From: JAFGHJ01 sp964525555
GTDB lineage: Bacteria; Hydrothermota; UBA3072
NCBI GenBank assembly: GCA_964525555.1
Contig: CAZGHN010000005.1
Span: 104,745 to 168,744 of the forward strand
Reading direction: 5' to 3'
DNA: 64,000 nucleotides
Shown here: one piece after another, positions 1 to 7,799 of the stretch
Layout: the number at the start of each line of letters is the position of its first letter
Position numbering within the stretch: the first letter of the stretch is position 1
Notes under the pieces: model-generated
Told to the model about the DNA's origin: nothing
The model's input: the letters and a program-made list of their open reading frames with translations, nothing else
Database searches by the model: none
Program-made: the position numbers and the translations under genes

Positions 1-2
1 GT

Positions 3-380
3 CCTGATTCTCTTGAGAATTATAGAAGACTTGTAGAGGCCGAGTCAATAAAGGATATTTTTTCTGATGATCGTTTACTATTTATTTCTTCAGACTCAAG
101 AGGTTTGCTCATTGTAGATATATCAAATATATCAAACCCCTTAATAAGGGAATTGCCTAATAAATACAGCGGAATCGGCGATTTTTATCTTTCAGGGTTT
201 TATCTTTATACCGTGCAGGATAATATTATATGGGCGTTAAATATTTTAACACCTTTTAACCCCAGCCCTGAAGGCAAGATGGCCCTATCCGTTGATGTCT
301 CCGCCGTTTGTGTCAGCGGTAATTTACTTTACGCGGCTTGTGGTTTTAACGGTTTTCAAATTTTTAAAATTACCGAATAG
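3..380 (+). CDS. LVIVD-repeat beta-propeller protein, C-terminal fragment
   Basis: The reading frame is open from the first bases of the window and ends at TAA 378-380, so only the last 125 codons are present and the true start lies upstream. Two repeat-like units can be seen: one around GLLIVDISNISNP and a second around GNLLYAACGFNGFQIFKI. This spacing and the L-V/I-V-D-I-S core are typical of LVIVD repeats, which form beta-propellers in secreted or surface proteins. No sorting tail follows the last repeat; the protein simply ends IFKITE. Function beyond a propeller fold cannot be read from this fragment. Confidence 0.7.
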   Translation, partial: PDSLENYRRLVEAESIKDIFSDDRLLFISSDSRGLLIVDISNISNPLIRELPNKYSGIGDFYLSGFYLYTVQDNIIWALNILTPFNPSPEGKMALSVDVSAVCVSGNLLYAACGFNGFQIFKITE

Positions 381-442
381 CGAATTCTTGATATTAAAGC
401 TTTTGATAACGTGAATATATGAGATTTTAATCTTTCTGACAC

Positions 443-470
443 TTGCGAAAGCTGTGAGTCTGTATATATT
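443..470 (+). promoter_or_regulatory. Promoter of the flavoprotein gene at 480
   Basis: TTGCGA at 443-448, 16-base spacer, TATATT at 465-470. Only nine bases separate the -10 box from the ATG at 480, so the predicted transcript begins within about three bases of the start codon. No Shine-Dalgarno sequence precedes this ATG. Confidence 0.5.
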
Positions 471-479
471 CGAGTTACA

Positions 480-1649
480 ATGGATTTTGATTTTATTATA
501 ATCGGTGCAGGTCCTATAGGTTCGTATTTAGGGAAGTCTCTTGTAGAAGAGGATTTTTCTGTTGGTATTTTTGAGAAAAAAAAGGAGGTTGGGGAGGAGG
601 TAATCTGTAGCGGTGTAATCGGAAAAGATGCCTACGATAAATTTAAATTACCAGAGAAAGCAATAATACGAGAAGTATCTTCGCTTAAAATTTTTTCGCC
701 TTCCTTAATAGAATTAAATTATTCCCAAAAAGAACCTTTTGCTTATATCGCAGACAGAAAGGTTTTTGACAAAGAATTATTTGATAATGCTGTTAAATTA
801 GGGGTTCAGGGTTTTTTAGATAGAAAAGTGTTTGACGTAGATATGAGTAAAGACAAAATTGAGATAAAGTATTATGAAAACGGTAAAAAATTAAAAAAAA
901 GTGCGAGATGTGTTATTGTGGCCTCGGGAGCCAATTTTACACTTCACAAAAGGATAGGTATTTCGGCTCCTGAGAAGTTATTGTGGGGCAATAGAGTGGA
1001 AGCAAGTGGGGGAAACGATAATGGTTCTGTTGAAGTATATATTTTGAGTGAACCTAATTTAAGTTCTTTTGGGTGGATTATTCCGTTGAATGGTCATACG
1101 AGAATAGGAGCCCTTTCTCCTGAAAGTAACCAGGAACCTTTGTATAGTCTTATATATAAAAGTGATGGAAGATTTAAAGTTAATATGGATACAATTAAGA
1201 AAGCTCCTATAGCTTGCGGTAATTCGAACAGAATATACGGGGAAAGGGTGATTGCGGTAGGAGAAGCTGCAGGACAGGTAAAAACGACAACCGGTGGAGG
1301 AATATATTACGGTCTTGTTGGCGCTTCATTAGCTAAAGAAGTTCTAGTTAAAGCCGCTAAAACTAACCGGTTTTCTCCTAACGTTTTGAGTGAATATGAG
1401 AAAATATGGAATGACAAAATGGGTGATGAAATAAGAAATGGAATTATGATCCGGAATATGGCGTCGAAAATTTCGTCGAAATTGGTCGATAATGTTTTTG
1501 ATTTTTTGAAGAAAAACCCTTCTGTAAAAGAGGATTTAGAGAACAGATTTACCTTTGATTACCATCAGGATATAATTAAGTCAGGTGTTAAATTCTTTCT
1601 TAATAAAATACCGGATAAATTATCCACATTTACTTCTTTGTTTAAGTAG
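480..1649 (+). CDS. Geranylgeranyl reductase-family FAD-dependent oxidoreductase
   Basis: Flavoprotein of 389 residues. The dinucleotide-binding GAGPIG motif sits at residues 9-14, a CSG segment near residue 43 matches the family C-x-G position, and near residue 261 is GEAAGQVKTTTGGGIYYG, very close to the GDAAG/TTGGGI signature of geranylgeranyl reductases and digeranylgeranylglycerophospholipid reductases. Members reduce isoprenoid double bonds (menaquinone side chains, carotenoid or chlorophyll tails, archaeal lipids). The substrate cannot be read from sequence and there are no isoprenoid genes beside it. There is no ribosome-binding site before ATG 480, and a promoter placed almost on top of the ATG suggests a leaderless mRNA. 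It stands alone between the propeller fragment and a convergent operon. Confidence 0.85.
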   Translation: MDFDFIIIGAGPIGSYLGKSLVEEDFSVGIFEKKKEVGEEVICSGVIGKDAYDKFKLPEKAIIREVSSLKIFSPSLIELNYSQKEPFAYIADRKVFDKELFDNAVKLGVQGFLDRKVFDVDMSKDKIEIKYYENGKKLKKSARCVIVASGANFTLHKRIGISAPEKLLWGNRVEASGGNDNGSVEVYILSEPNLSSFGWIIPLNGHTRIGALSPESNQEPLYSLIYKSDGRFKVNMDTIKKAPIACGNSNRIYGERVIAVGEAAGQVKTTTGGGIYYGLVGASLAKEVLVKAAKTNRFSPNVLSEYEKIWNDKMGDEIRNGIMIRNMASKISSKLVDNVFDFLKKNPSVKEDLENRFTFDYHQDIIKSGVKFFLNKIPDKLSTFTSLFK

Positions 1650-1670
1650 CTTATAATTTTCCAAAATTAT

Positions 1671-1720
1671 TTAACCACGAAATACACTAAACACACAAAA
1701 CCCACTACCATTTTTTAGAA
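1671..1720. repeat. Degenerate intergenic repeat island
   Basis: Short purine/pyrimidine words of the type CCACGAAATACAC and ACACACAAAACCCAC between convergent genes. It belongs to the window-wide family of CACAAAG / CTCTGTG / TTTGTGT words. Confidence 0.4.
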
Positions 1721-1795
1721 GGAAGCTTTTTGTTAAAAGATGCTGGTATTTTACCTCTGGATACTATTTGTTTTTTTAAATATTTGATTGCAATC

Positions 1796-3043
1796 TTACC
1801 TGTTCGTATTTGTTTTGTCGATAATTTTTACAACATAGATGTCATGTTCTCCGCGATTTTCCGAGAATACGTTCGCTCCTGTGCCTCCGATATGATAGAT
1901 GTTGCCTGATAGATCAACAGCTACGTCTTTTCCGCATGTTCCGTGTTTCTCACCTTGAGAAATAAATTCCTGAATCCATATTAATTCCCCTGATGTATCA
2001 TAACGTCTGCAGTAACCTTCGCATGTTGCCCAATTCTGGCAGCCGCTTACGATAATATCTTCGGAGCCATCGGCGGCAAAGATAACGCTTAAGACTCCAT
2101 CCCATTTGTCTCTACCGAATTGGCGTATCCAGGTTTCTTTTCCTGTATTATCAAACTTTGCGATGAAGGCATCTCCATTTCCCTCTTGAGGTCCACCTAA
2201 TTCTCCTCCAGTTGATCCTCCTACGTATATATAACCGTCTTTGTCTATTTTTAAATTTGCTGCAGCATCAGCTTCTTTTGTACCAAAAGTTTTATTCCAT
2301 ATTAATTTGCCTTTACTGTTTAATTTTGCTATAAAACCATCCATATGCTGAGGGTTCGGTTCTCCCCAATCGCCGCCTGTTATACCGCAAACATAAATGT
2401 TTCCGTCCTTATCAAAGGAAATTCCTCTTCCTACATCGCTTCTGGAATCTCCAAATTGCGTCTTGAAGATTAGCTCGCCATTTATATCGTACTTCAAAAT
2501 GAAAACGTCTTTAGCTCCTTTGTTTTTTGATGATAAATTTCCCTTCGTTGATCCCGTCAGGAAAATATTGCCTTCCTTATCGATTTCCAGGTATTGTCCT
2601 ATATCTTCCTTCTCTGTTCCTATCTGGCGATTCCAAATTGTATTTCCATTACTTCCTACTTTAATTAAGAAAATATCATTATCTCCTGAATTTTTACCGC
2701 CAAGGTTTCCTTTTGTTCCACCCGTAATAAAACAGTTTCCGTTCATATCGACTGCGATTTCCTGCGCCAGTTCATCTTGCGGTGTTCCTAATTGGCATTT
2801 CCAAATTTCTTTACCATTACTTTTTAATTTATAAAGGAAAACGTCATGTTCACCAAGGGCTTTTCCGCAAAGACTGTCTTTTGTCCATCCGGAAATAAAA
2901 ATATTTCCAGAGTTGTCCAGAGCGATGCTTTTGCCGAAGTCTTCGGATTTTGTACCAATTTGTTTTCCCCAATCGAATTTTGGTTGCGAATATGAAATTA
3001 AAGCAGAAAATGTAAATATCGTAATAAATAGTGTTTTTTTCAT
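1796..3043 (-). CDS. Secreted SBBP-repeat beta-propeller protein
   Basis: The protein has 415 residues from ATG 3043, which is preceded by AGGAGGT at 3051-3057. A longer frame reaches 3067 but has no ribosome-binding site and would bury the signal peptide. After the signal peptide (MKKTLFITIFTFSALISYSQ) there are about seven repeats of 50-55 residues with the pattern D-x-x-G-N-I-F/Y-I-S/T-G-x-T ... D-x-F-I/L-x-K ... G-x-x-I-W-x-x-Q-x-G-T. This is the SBBP (seven-bladed beta-propeller) pattern. Unlike many secreted proteins in this window it has no sorting tail. It is the last gene of an operon, 16 bases after the GH97 gene, so it may bind glycans or the cell surface. The function is unknown. 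Confidence 0.8.
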   Translation of the reverse strand: MKKTLFITIFTFSALISYSQPKFDWGKQIGTKSEDFGKSIALDNSGNIFISGWTKDSLCGKALGEHDVFLYKLKSNGKEIWKCQLGTPQDELAQEIAVDMNGNCFITGGTKGNLGGKNSGDNDIFLIKVGSNGNTIWNRQIGTEKEDIGQYLEIDKEGNIFLTGSTKGNLSSKNKGAKDVFILKYDINGELIFKTQFGDSRSDVGRGISFDKDGNIYVCGITGGDWGEPNPQHMDGFIAKLNSKGKLIWNKTFGTKEADAAANLKIDKDGYIYVGGSTGGELGGPQEGNGDAFIAKFDNTGKETWIRQFGRDKWDGVLSVIFAADGSEDIIVSGCQNWATCEGYCRRYDTSGELIWIQEFISQGEKHGTCGKDVAVDLSGNIYHIGGTGANVFSENRGEHDIYVVKIIDKTNTNR

Positions 3044-3059
3044 TATTAAGACCTCCTCT

Positions 3060-5030
3060 TTACTCATCGAATCTTAAAACAAAACCTCCATTTCCTTTGA
3101 GTTTTATTTCAAACGAATCGTTTGGTGTATAGATTATTTTTTCCATATTGAAAGAACGGTTGTCTTTTCCATCGGTTATTAACGTTCCTGATTTTGTAGC
3201 ATTAATAAAAGGAAATTCGCATTTCAAGTTTTTCTCGGTATCTTCTCCGTTGATTCCTGCAACGTACCAGGTGTTATCTACTTTGCGGGCAATAACTGCA
3301 AACTTACCCGGAAAACCATCTATAAATTTAGTATCATCCCAGCTGTTGGGTATTTCTCTTAGGAAGTTTTTAACATAATCCGGAACGGCCTTCATTCCTT
3401 TTGGAGTTTCGGCAAAATGTTGTATGCCTGAGTAGAAAATGACCGACAATGCGAGTTCGAAAGCATTGGATGTGATTCGTTTAATGTTGGGTACTTCCGA
3501 GAAGCATACAGGTGTAAAGTCCATCGGATCGAAGACGTTTCTCGTGAATGGTAACATACAGGAATGGTTGGGCTCGCGATCCGCGTCATATTGCGAGAAG
3601 GTTACATATTCGAAACCTTTTATTGCCTCTACCGTTAAAAGATTGGGATAAGTACGTTGCCAGCCTCTTGGCAAAGTGGCTCCGTGACAATTTACCATTA
3701 GTTCGTTCTCTGCCGCGTCTTCGAAAATATCCTGATAATATGACATAACGGATTGCCCGTCACCTCCGAAGAAATCTACTTTAACGCCTTTGACGCCTAT
3801 TTTTTTGATTCGGCTGAATTCCTTCAAGCGGTCTCTATGATATAGTAGTTTGCTTTTAGGGCTGTATTTAGTTGTGTTCCAGTTACCGGAAGAATTATAC
3901 CAGACAAGGATTCCAACACCTTTATTCTTAGCGTATCCGGTAAGTTCACCCAATTTTTCGTAACCGATTTTTTTATCCCAGTCTGCGTCGATGAGACAAT
4001 ATTCCCAGTTCATATCCGATGAATAATCGATAAATCTTTTCTGCACATCGTAGACAGTGGAATCGTCTTTTAAAAGCACCCAGCTCCAGGAAGATTGTCC
4101 GGGTTTTACGAATGAAATATCTTTAAGTTTTGAAGGTTCGGCAAGGTCGGTCCCGAGTGTCGATTCTACAATTGTTTTTAAGGTATTTCCTATAACAATA
4201 ATCCTCCAGGGAGTTTTCCAGGGTAGTTGGGATTTGGGGTTAAGCTCGCGGCCGAATATCTTTTCTTGACTTTGCGGAAAATCGATAAAGAATTCATGAC
4301 TGATAGAATCCTGCTGCAGCCGGCAGCCACAATAATTTCGGTCTGGAGCAGTTTCGCTTAAGAGGATCCAGTATTGGCCATCATTAAAAAGTGCCGGGAA
4401 TACCCATCCGGCATTATTAAAGCGAAGTTTTTCAATTTCGACGTTTTGCTCGTAAAATTCTTCATAACCGGGGTTAACCTGGCACCATCCCGATTTTGCT
4501 TCCGAGGCGTGCTGTATATATGCTTTTGTGCCGGGGCTAAAGTTAAACGAGCTGGCTTCTTTTACGATTTTTTTTGCTTTATCGGATTTTTCGGGAAAAT
4601 AGTATCTGAAGGCTACTCCATCATTGGAGACCTGAAAAATAATATCCATTTTTTTAGCGTTTGCATTTTTCAGGTGGAAAACTTTTCTGTTGGCACTGTA
4701 GAAGTATTTTCTTTTTTTACCTACCAGCATTTCATAATCGTCTTTGACGGTCTCTATGCTTGACACGGAATCAAGAGAAAGATTTTTAGAAAAATCTTCA
4801 TCTTCCATTATAATACCTAATTTTGACTGTCCAATTATGAGTTTTCCTAAATATCTAACCGTATAACAGGGATTCTTGTTTTGGGATATACTAAAGAGGA
4901 CTGAAATATTTCTATCGGGACTTGTTACGGTATTTTTTTTCGCTCTGCAAGGGCAGGCGGGGTATAGTTTTAGGGCTAAAAGTAAGAGTGCAAACATTTT
5001 CATTATAATATTCGTTTTGTGCTTTGTCAT
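3060..5030 (-). CDS. Glycoside hydrolase family 97 (alpha-glucosidase/alpha-galactosidase type)
   Basis: GH97 enzyme of 656 residues. ATG 5030 follows GGAG at 5037-5040. The N-terminus has a signal sequence ending around LYPACPC, possibly a lipoprotein although the lipobox is poor. An N-terminal beta-sandwich (about residues 35-290) is followed by a TIM barrel. The barrel shows LIDADWDKK near 349, VKVDFFGGDGQ near 419 and TVEAIKGFE near 468, and ends in a small beta domain. An aspartate in the VKVDF strand and a glutamate about 50 residues later match the retaining GH97 subgroup, whereas SusB-like inverting enzymes use glutamates. I therefore favour a retaining alpha-galactosidase or alpha-glucosidase, with modest certainty on specificity. 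Its operon partners are an esterase upstream and a propeller downstream. Confidence 0.88.
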   Translation of the reverse strand: MTKHKTNIIMKMFALLLLALKLYPACPCRAKKNTVTSPDRNISVLFSISQNKNPCYTVRYLGKLIIGQSKLGIIMEDEDFSKNLSLDSVSSIETVKDDYEMLVGKKRKYFYSANRKVFHLKNANAKKMDIIFQVSNDGVAFRYYFPEKSDKAKKIVKEASSFNFSPGTKAYIQHASEAKSGWCQVNPGYEEFYEQNVEIEKLRFNNAGWVFPALFNDGQYWILLSETAPDRNYCGCRLQQDSISHEFFIDFPQSQEKIFGRELNPKSQLPWKTPWRIIVIGNTLKTIVESTLGTDLAEPSKLKDISFVKPGQSSWSWVLLKDDSTVYDVQKRFIDYSSDMNWEYCLIDADWDKKIGYEKLGELTGYAKNKGVGILVWYNSSGNWNTTKYSPKSKLLYHRDRLKEFSRIKKIGVKGVKVDFFGGDGQSVMSYYQDIFEDAAENELMVNCHGATLPRGWQRTYPNLLTVEAIKGFEYVTFSQYDADREPNHSCMLPFTRNVFDPMDFTPVCFSEVPNIKRITSNAFELALSVIFYSGIQHFAETPKGMKAVPDYVKNFLREIPNSWDDTKFIDGFPGKFAVIARKVDNTWYVAGINGEDTEKNLKCEFPFINATKSGTLITDGKDNRSFNMEKIIYTPNDSFEIKLKGNGGFVLRFDE

Positions 5031-5075
5031 TTGTTTCTCCTTTTGATTTAATTAAATTTATTTACGATTTGATGA

Positions 5076-6011
5076 TCATTTCAAATGTTTATCCAGGAAC
5101 GAAATCAATTTCTCTACTGCTTCTGGGTAATTTTTAATCATTTGACTGCTATGTCCATCCTCGACTATGAAAAGTTCCGATTCGACCCCTTTTTCTTTTA
5201 AAAATTCATGAAAAGGTTCTACTGTATTAATTGGAACCAGATGGTCATTCTTAGCGTGTAGAATTAGAGTTGGAGGATATGAAGAAGTGATTTGTTTTGT
5301 TAGCATGAAAGTTTTTAATCGGGTTGTATCTTTGCTAATATCAAATCCAAAAACCTCATAGTTAAAAAGTTTGTTTTTTGCCAGAAAACGCCATAAATCC
5401 ATACGTGTATTATAATCCCCGTAGGAAATAATCTCATCGCTTACAATATTATAAGGTCCCGGCTGTTCTAATATTTTCTCATCTCCTTTTTCTATATTTT
5501 TTGCCGAAAAATCGGTTGGTGTAGAAACAGCCATTATTGCCTCGGGTGCAGGCTCAACATTATAGCCGGTCGAAAGCGCAAGGTAACCCCCAGCCGAGCC
5601 TCCCCCAATTGCAATTTTATCCCCGTTTATATTGAATTTTTCTACTCCTTCTTTTCTCAAGTAAATGATGATATCTCGAACGTCTTTTAATATTTCATCC
5701 AGTTTTGTTTCTGGTGCAAGACGGTAATCCGGAGAGACGACAGCATATTTATGTTTAATCAGTTCGTCGCGCAGAACGTCCGGTAGTCCTTCGTCTCGGT
5801 TTCCGAAAATAAAACCTCCGCCGTGGAAGTATACAAGTACAGGATGCTTTTGTTCTACTTTTGGTATGAAAATATTTGCTTTTATTTCGTGGTCCTGTAC
5901 TTTTTTGTAGGTAAATACATGTTTTTCGAAATTCTTCTCCTGCGAGAATGCCGGGATAAAGTATAAAATCGCGATAATGATCATAATAGTACGAATAAAT
6001 TTTAATTTCAT
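5076..6011 (-). CDS. Secreted alpha/beta hydrolase, HSL-type esterase
   Basis: A 311-residue serine esterase with a signal peptide (cleavage near AFSQ, residue 24). The oxyanion-hole motif HGGG is at residues 63-66, the nucleophile is Ser139 in GGGSAGG, and the other candidate catalytic residues are Asp256 (HAKNDHLVP) and His287 (EDGHSSQ). This is the hormone-sensitive-lipase / Abhydrolase_3 pattern, seen in acetyl-xylan or general carboxylesterases. ATG 6011 follows AGGAG at about nine bases. It lies between the DUF3788 gene (24-base gap) and GH97 (45-base gap), so deacylation of a sugar substrate before GH97 action is plausible. Confidence 0.85.
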   Translation of the reverse strand: MKLKFIRTIMIIIAILYFIPAFSQEKNFEKHVFTYKKVQDHEIKANIFIPKVEQKHPVLVYFHGGGFIFGNRDEGLPDVLRDELIKHKYAVVSPDYRLAPETKLDEILKDVRDIIIYLRKEGVEKFNINGDKIAIGGGSAGGYLALSTGYNVEPAPEAIMAVSTPTDFSAKNIEKGDEKILEQPGPYNIVSDEIISYGDYNTRMDLWRFLAKNKLFNYEVFGFDISKDTTRLKTFMLTKQITSSYPPTLILHAKNDHLVPINTVEPFHEFLKEKGVESELFIVEDGHSSQMIKNYPEAVEKLISFLDKHLK

Positions 6012-6035
6012 AGTTATATATCTCCTATGTGTGTA

Positions 6036-6455
6036 TTAGTTGTTTATTTTTATTCCTATCAGTTTTTTTACTATTTCTAAGTCTTCAATAGACTTAACTT
6101 CGATCGAAAGGCCTCTTCCCTCCATATATTTTTTAGCGTTTTTTAATGTTGTTTTGATGTTATCTGGTAAATCACTTTTCTGGACTTTTTCTGCTGCTTT
6201 ATCTCCATAGACAAAGGTTATCTTGAAATAATCTTTACCGGGAATAAAAAAGAAAAGATTCCGTTTCTTCTGATACGTTTTTAATTGCCATCCGTATTTT
6301 TGGCCATAAAATTTCCAATCTTCTGTTAAGTCACCGTATGTCTCCTTTAGATGTTTTTTCATTCTTTCCCAGAGTGTATATGTTTTGCCGAGTGTGGCTT
6401 TTAACATTTTGTCCGTTGGTTTTTTACTTTTATCATCGAATATATTATCGGCCAT
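6036..6455 (-). CDS. DUF3788 family protein
   Basis: Small cytoplasmic protein of 139 residues with no signal peptide. The run WKFYGQKYGWQLK followed by a lysine-rich FFFIPGKDYFKI segment is the recognisable core of DUF3788, a family found next to transport and stress genes with no known activity. A GGAG box lies about five bases before ATG 6455. It is the first gene of the operon leading to the esterase, GH97 and SBBP genes, although its link with secreted glycosidases is unclear. Confidence 0.75.
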   Translation of the reverse strand: MADNIFDDKSKKPTDKMLKATLGKTYTLWERMKKHLKETYGDLTEDWKFYGQKYGWQLKTYQKKRNLFFFIPGKDYFKITFVYGDKAAEKVQKSDLPDNIKTTLKNAKKYMEGRGLSIEVKSIEDLEIVKKLIGIKINN

Positions 6456-6512
6456 TTCCTCTCCTGTTTGATTGTATGTTGTTTGATGTATCTTATATTA
6501 AATACTTCCAAT

Positions 6513-6540
6513 AAGTTATATTATATTTAAATTGTGTCAA
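6513..6540 (-). promoter_or_regulatory. Possible promoter of the DUF3788-esterase-GH97-SBBP operon
   Basis: A perfect TTGACA (6540-6535) faces the operon, but the -10 hexamer at 16 bases is only TAACTT. The -35 box is convincing and the -10 assignment is not. Confidence 0.35.
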
Positions 6541-6589
6541 GCAGGTAGGAGGATCGAGTCTATGATTCAAACATCGGTCAATTGTTCTC

Positions 6590-6617
6590 TTGCGAAGTTT
6601 TGCAAATCTCTTATCTT
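6590..6617 (+). promoter_or_regulatory. Promoter of the WD40 / beta-helix pair
   Basis: TTGCGA at 6590-6595, 16-base spacer, TATCTT at 6612-6617. It gives a leader of about 30 bases that includes the GGAGGAG before ATG 6655. It is divergent from the operon to the left. Confidence 0.5.
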
Positions 6618-6654
6618 TAATTTTAAGTTTTAAACTTTAAAAACGGAGGAGTCT

Positions 6655-7782
6655 ATGTATTGTAAAGTATGCAAAAAATCAAATAGAATTTTCTTTGCGA
6701 TGTTTTTTGTCGTTTCTTTGGTACCTTTTGAAATTTTTTGTAGTGGATTCAAGGAATATGCTACCCTTGTCGGACACAAGCAGGGGGTTATTAAGGCTGT
6801 TTTTAGTCCCGATGGTAAGTATTTGTCTTTAAGCAACAAGGATTTTCATGTTAATATATGGGATGTTTCGACAGGGAAATCTCTTGCGATGATGGATGGT
6901 TTTAATGAATGGCCTGCGCAGGTCGCTTACAGTCCGGATAGTAAGCTTTTGTTAACTTCTGACTATGAAAAGATAAGGATATGGGAAGTGCCTTCCGGAA
7001 AACTCAACAAAATAATCGATAAAGTTGAGAAACCTTTTTCTTTAAGTCCTGATGGTGAATATCTTTTAGGCAAGTTTAAGCCTTCGGATGGTGCATATCA
7101 GTTAAAGCTTTATTCTTTTCCTTCCGGAAAGTTAATAAAGAATATCGAAAATGCCCATGATAAGATAATTAGATATGTCAGCTGGAGTCCCGATGGTACT
7201 GTATTCGCTTCTTCAAGCGATGATGGTACTATTAAAATATGGGATGGGAAGAGTGGAAAATCATTAAAAACATTATCTACGGGTAAGAAAGTAGGTCTGT
7301 TTAGTTTCTGTCCGAGCGGTATGCTTATAGCCGCAATTGTAGGCGAAGACCCGGGTAGTTTTTTTAAACCTGCTGAAGTTTTTATCTTTGAAGTATCTTC
7401 AGGGAAATTGGTTAAAAAGATAGAAGGTTTTAATAAGGGTCTTGAGGCTTTATCTTTCAGTCCTGACGGAAAATATCTTGCAACCGGTGAACGAGGTAAT
7501 AAAGCTTCGCTGTGGAAAGTTCCTACATGGGAACTCGCGAAGACGTTTGATGGGCATAAATATTGGGTTTCCCATGTTTCTTTCAACCCCGACGGAAAAT
7601 GTTTACTTACGGGAACAGCAGATGAGTTTATATTGTGGGAGATTGCCAAGGGAAACAAAATTGAATCTTCGGTTGCTGCCACACAGGGTTTGACTTCGGT
7701 GGTTTTTAGTCCCGGTGGAGACGTTATAGCTACAACCAGTACAGATAATACTGTTAAACTTTGGAAGTCAAAAATTAAATAA
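6655..7782 (+). CDS. Secreted WD40-repeat beta-propeller protein
   Basis: Protein of 375 residues beginning with a signal sequence that ends around FEIFCSG (residue 30). It has seven WD40-type blades: each carries F-S-P-D-G-K-Y-L (or a close variant), then an IWD, LWK or LWE exit strand about 25-40 residues later, for example NIWDVSTGKS, KIWDGKSGKS and LWKVPTWE. The blades alternate with S-G-K-L turns, as in bacterial WD40 proteins. ATG 6655 follows a strong GGAGGAG. The gene is 17 bases upstream of the beta-helix gene and probably cotranscribed. No enzymatic domain or sorting tail is present, so it is likely an extracytoplasmic binding scaffold. Confidence 0.85.
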   Translation: MYCKVCKKSNRIFFAMFFVVSLVPFEIFCSGFKEYATLVGHKQGVIKAVFSPDGKYLSLSNKDFHVNIWDVSTGKSLAMMDGFNEWPAQVAYSPDSKLLLTSDYEKIRIWEVPSGKLNKIIDKVEKPFSLSPDGEYLLGKFKPSDGAYQLKLYSFPSGKLIKNIENAHDKIIRYVSWSPDGTVFASSSDDGTIKIWDGKSGKSLKTLSTGKKVGLFSFCPSGMLIAAIVGEDPGSFFKPAEVFIFEVSSGKLVKKIEGFNKGLEALSFSPDGKYLATGERGNKASLWKVPTWELAKTFDGHKYWVSHVSFNPDGKCLLTGTADEFILWEIAKGNKIESSVAATQGLTSVVFSPGGDVIATTSTDNTVKLWKSKIK

Positions 7783-7799
7783 AATCAAAGGAGAATGTA

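Noticed and set aside
1653..1670. ATAATTTT-CC-AAAATTAT hairpin as terminator of the flavoprotein gene
   Set aside because: The stem is entirely A-T with a two-base loop and no clear T-run; too weak to call.
2397..2834. Open frame of 145 codons on the plus strand inside the SBBP gene
   Set aside because: It mirrors the repeat structure of the minus-strand gene, has no ribosome-binding site and gives a Pro/Ser-rich protein without domain pattern.
7110..7682. Open frame of 190 codons antisense to the WD40 gene
   Set aside because: It arises from the repeated blade codons of the WD40 gene, with no ribosome-binding site or domain.
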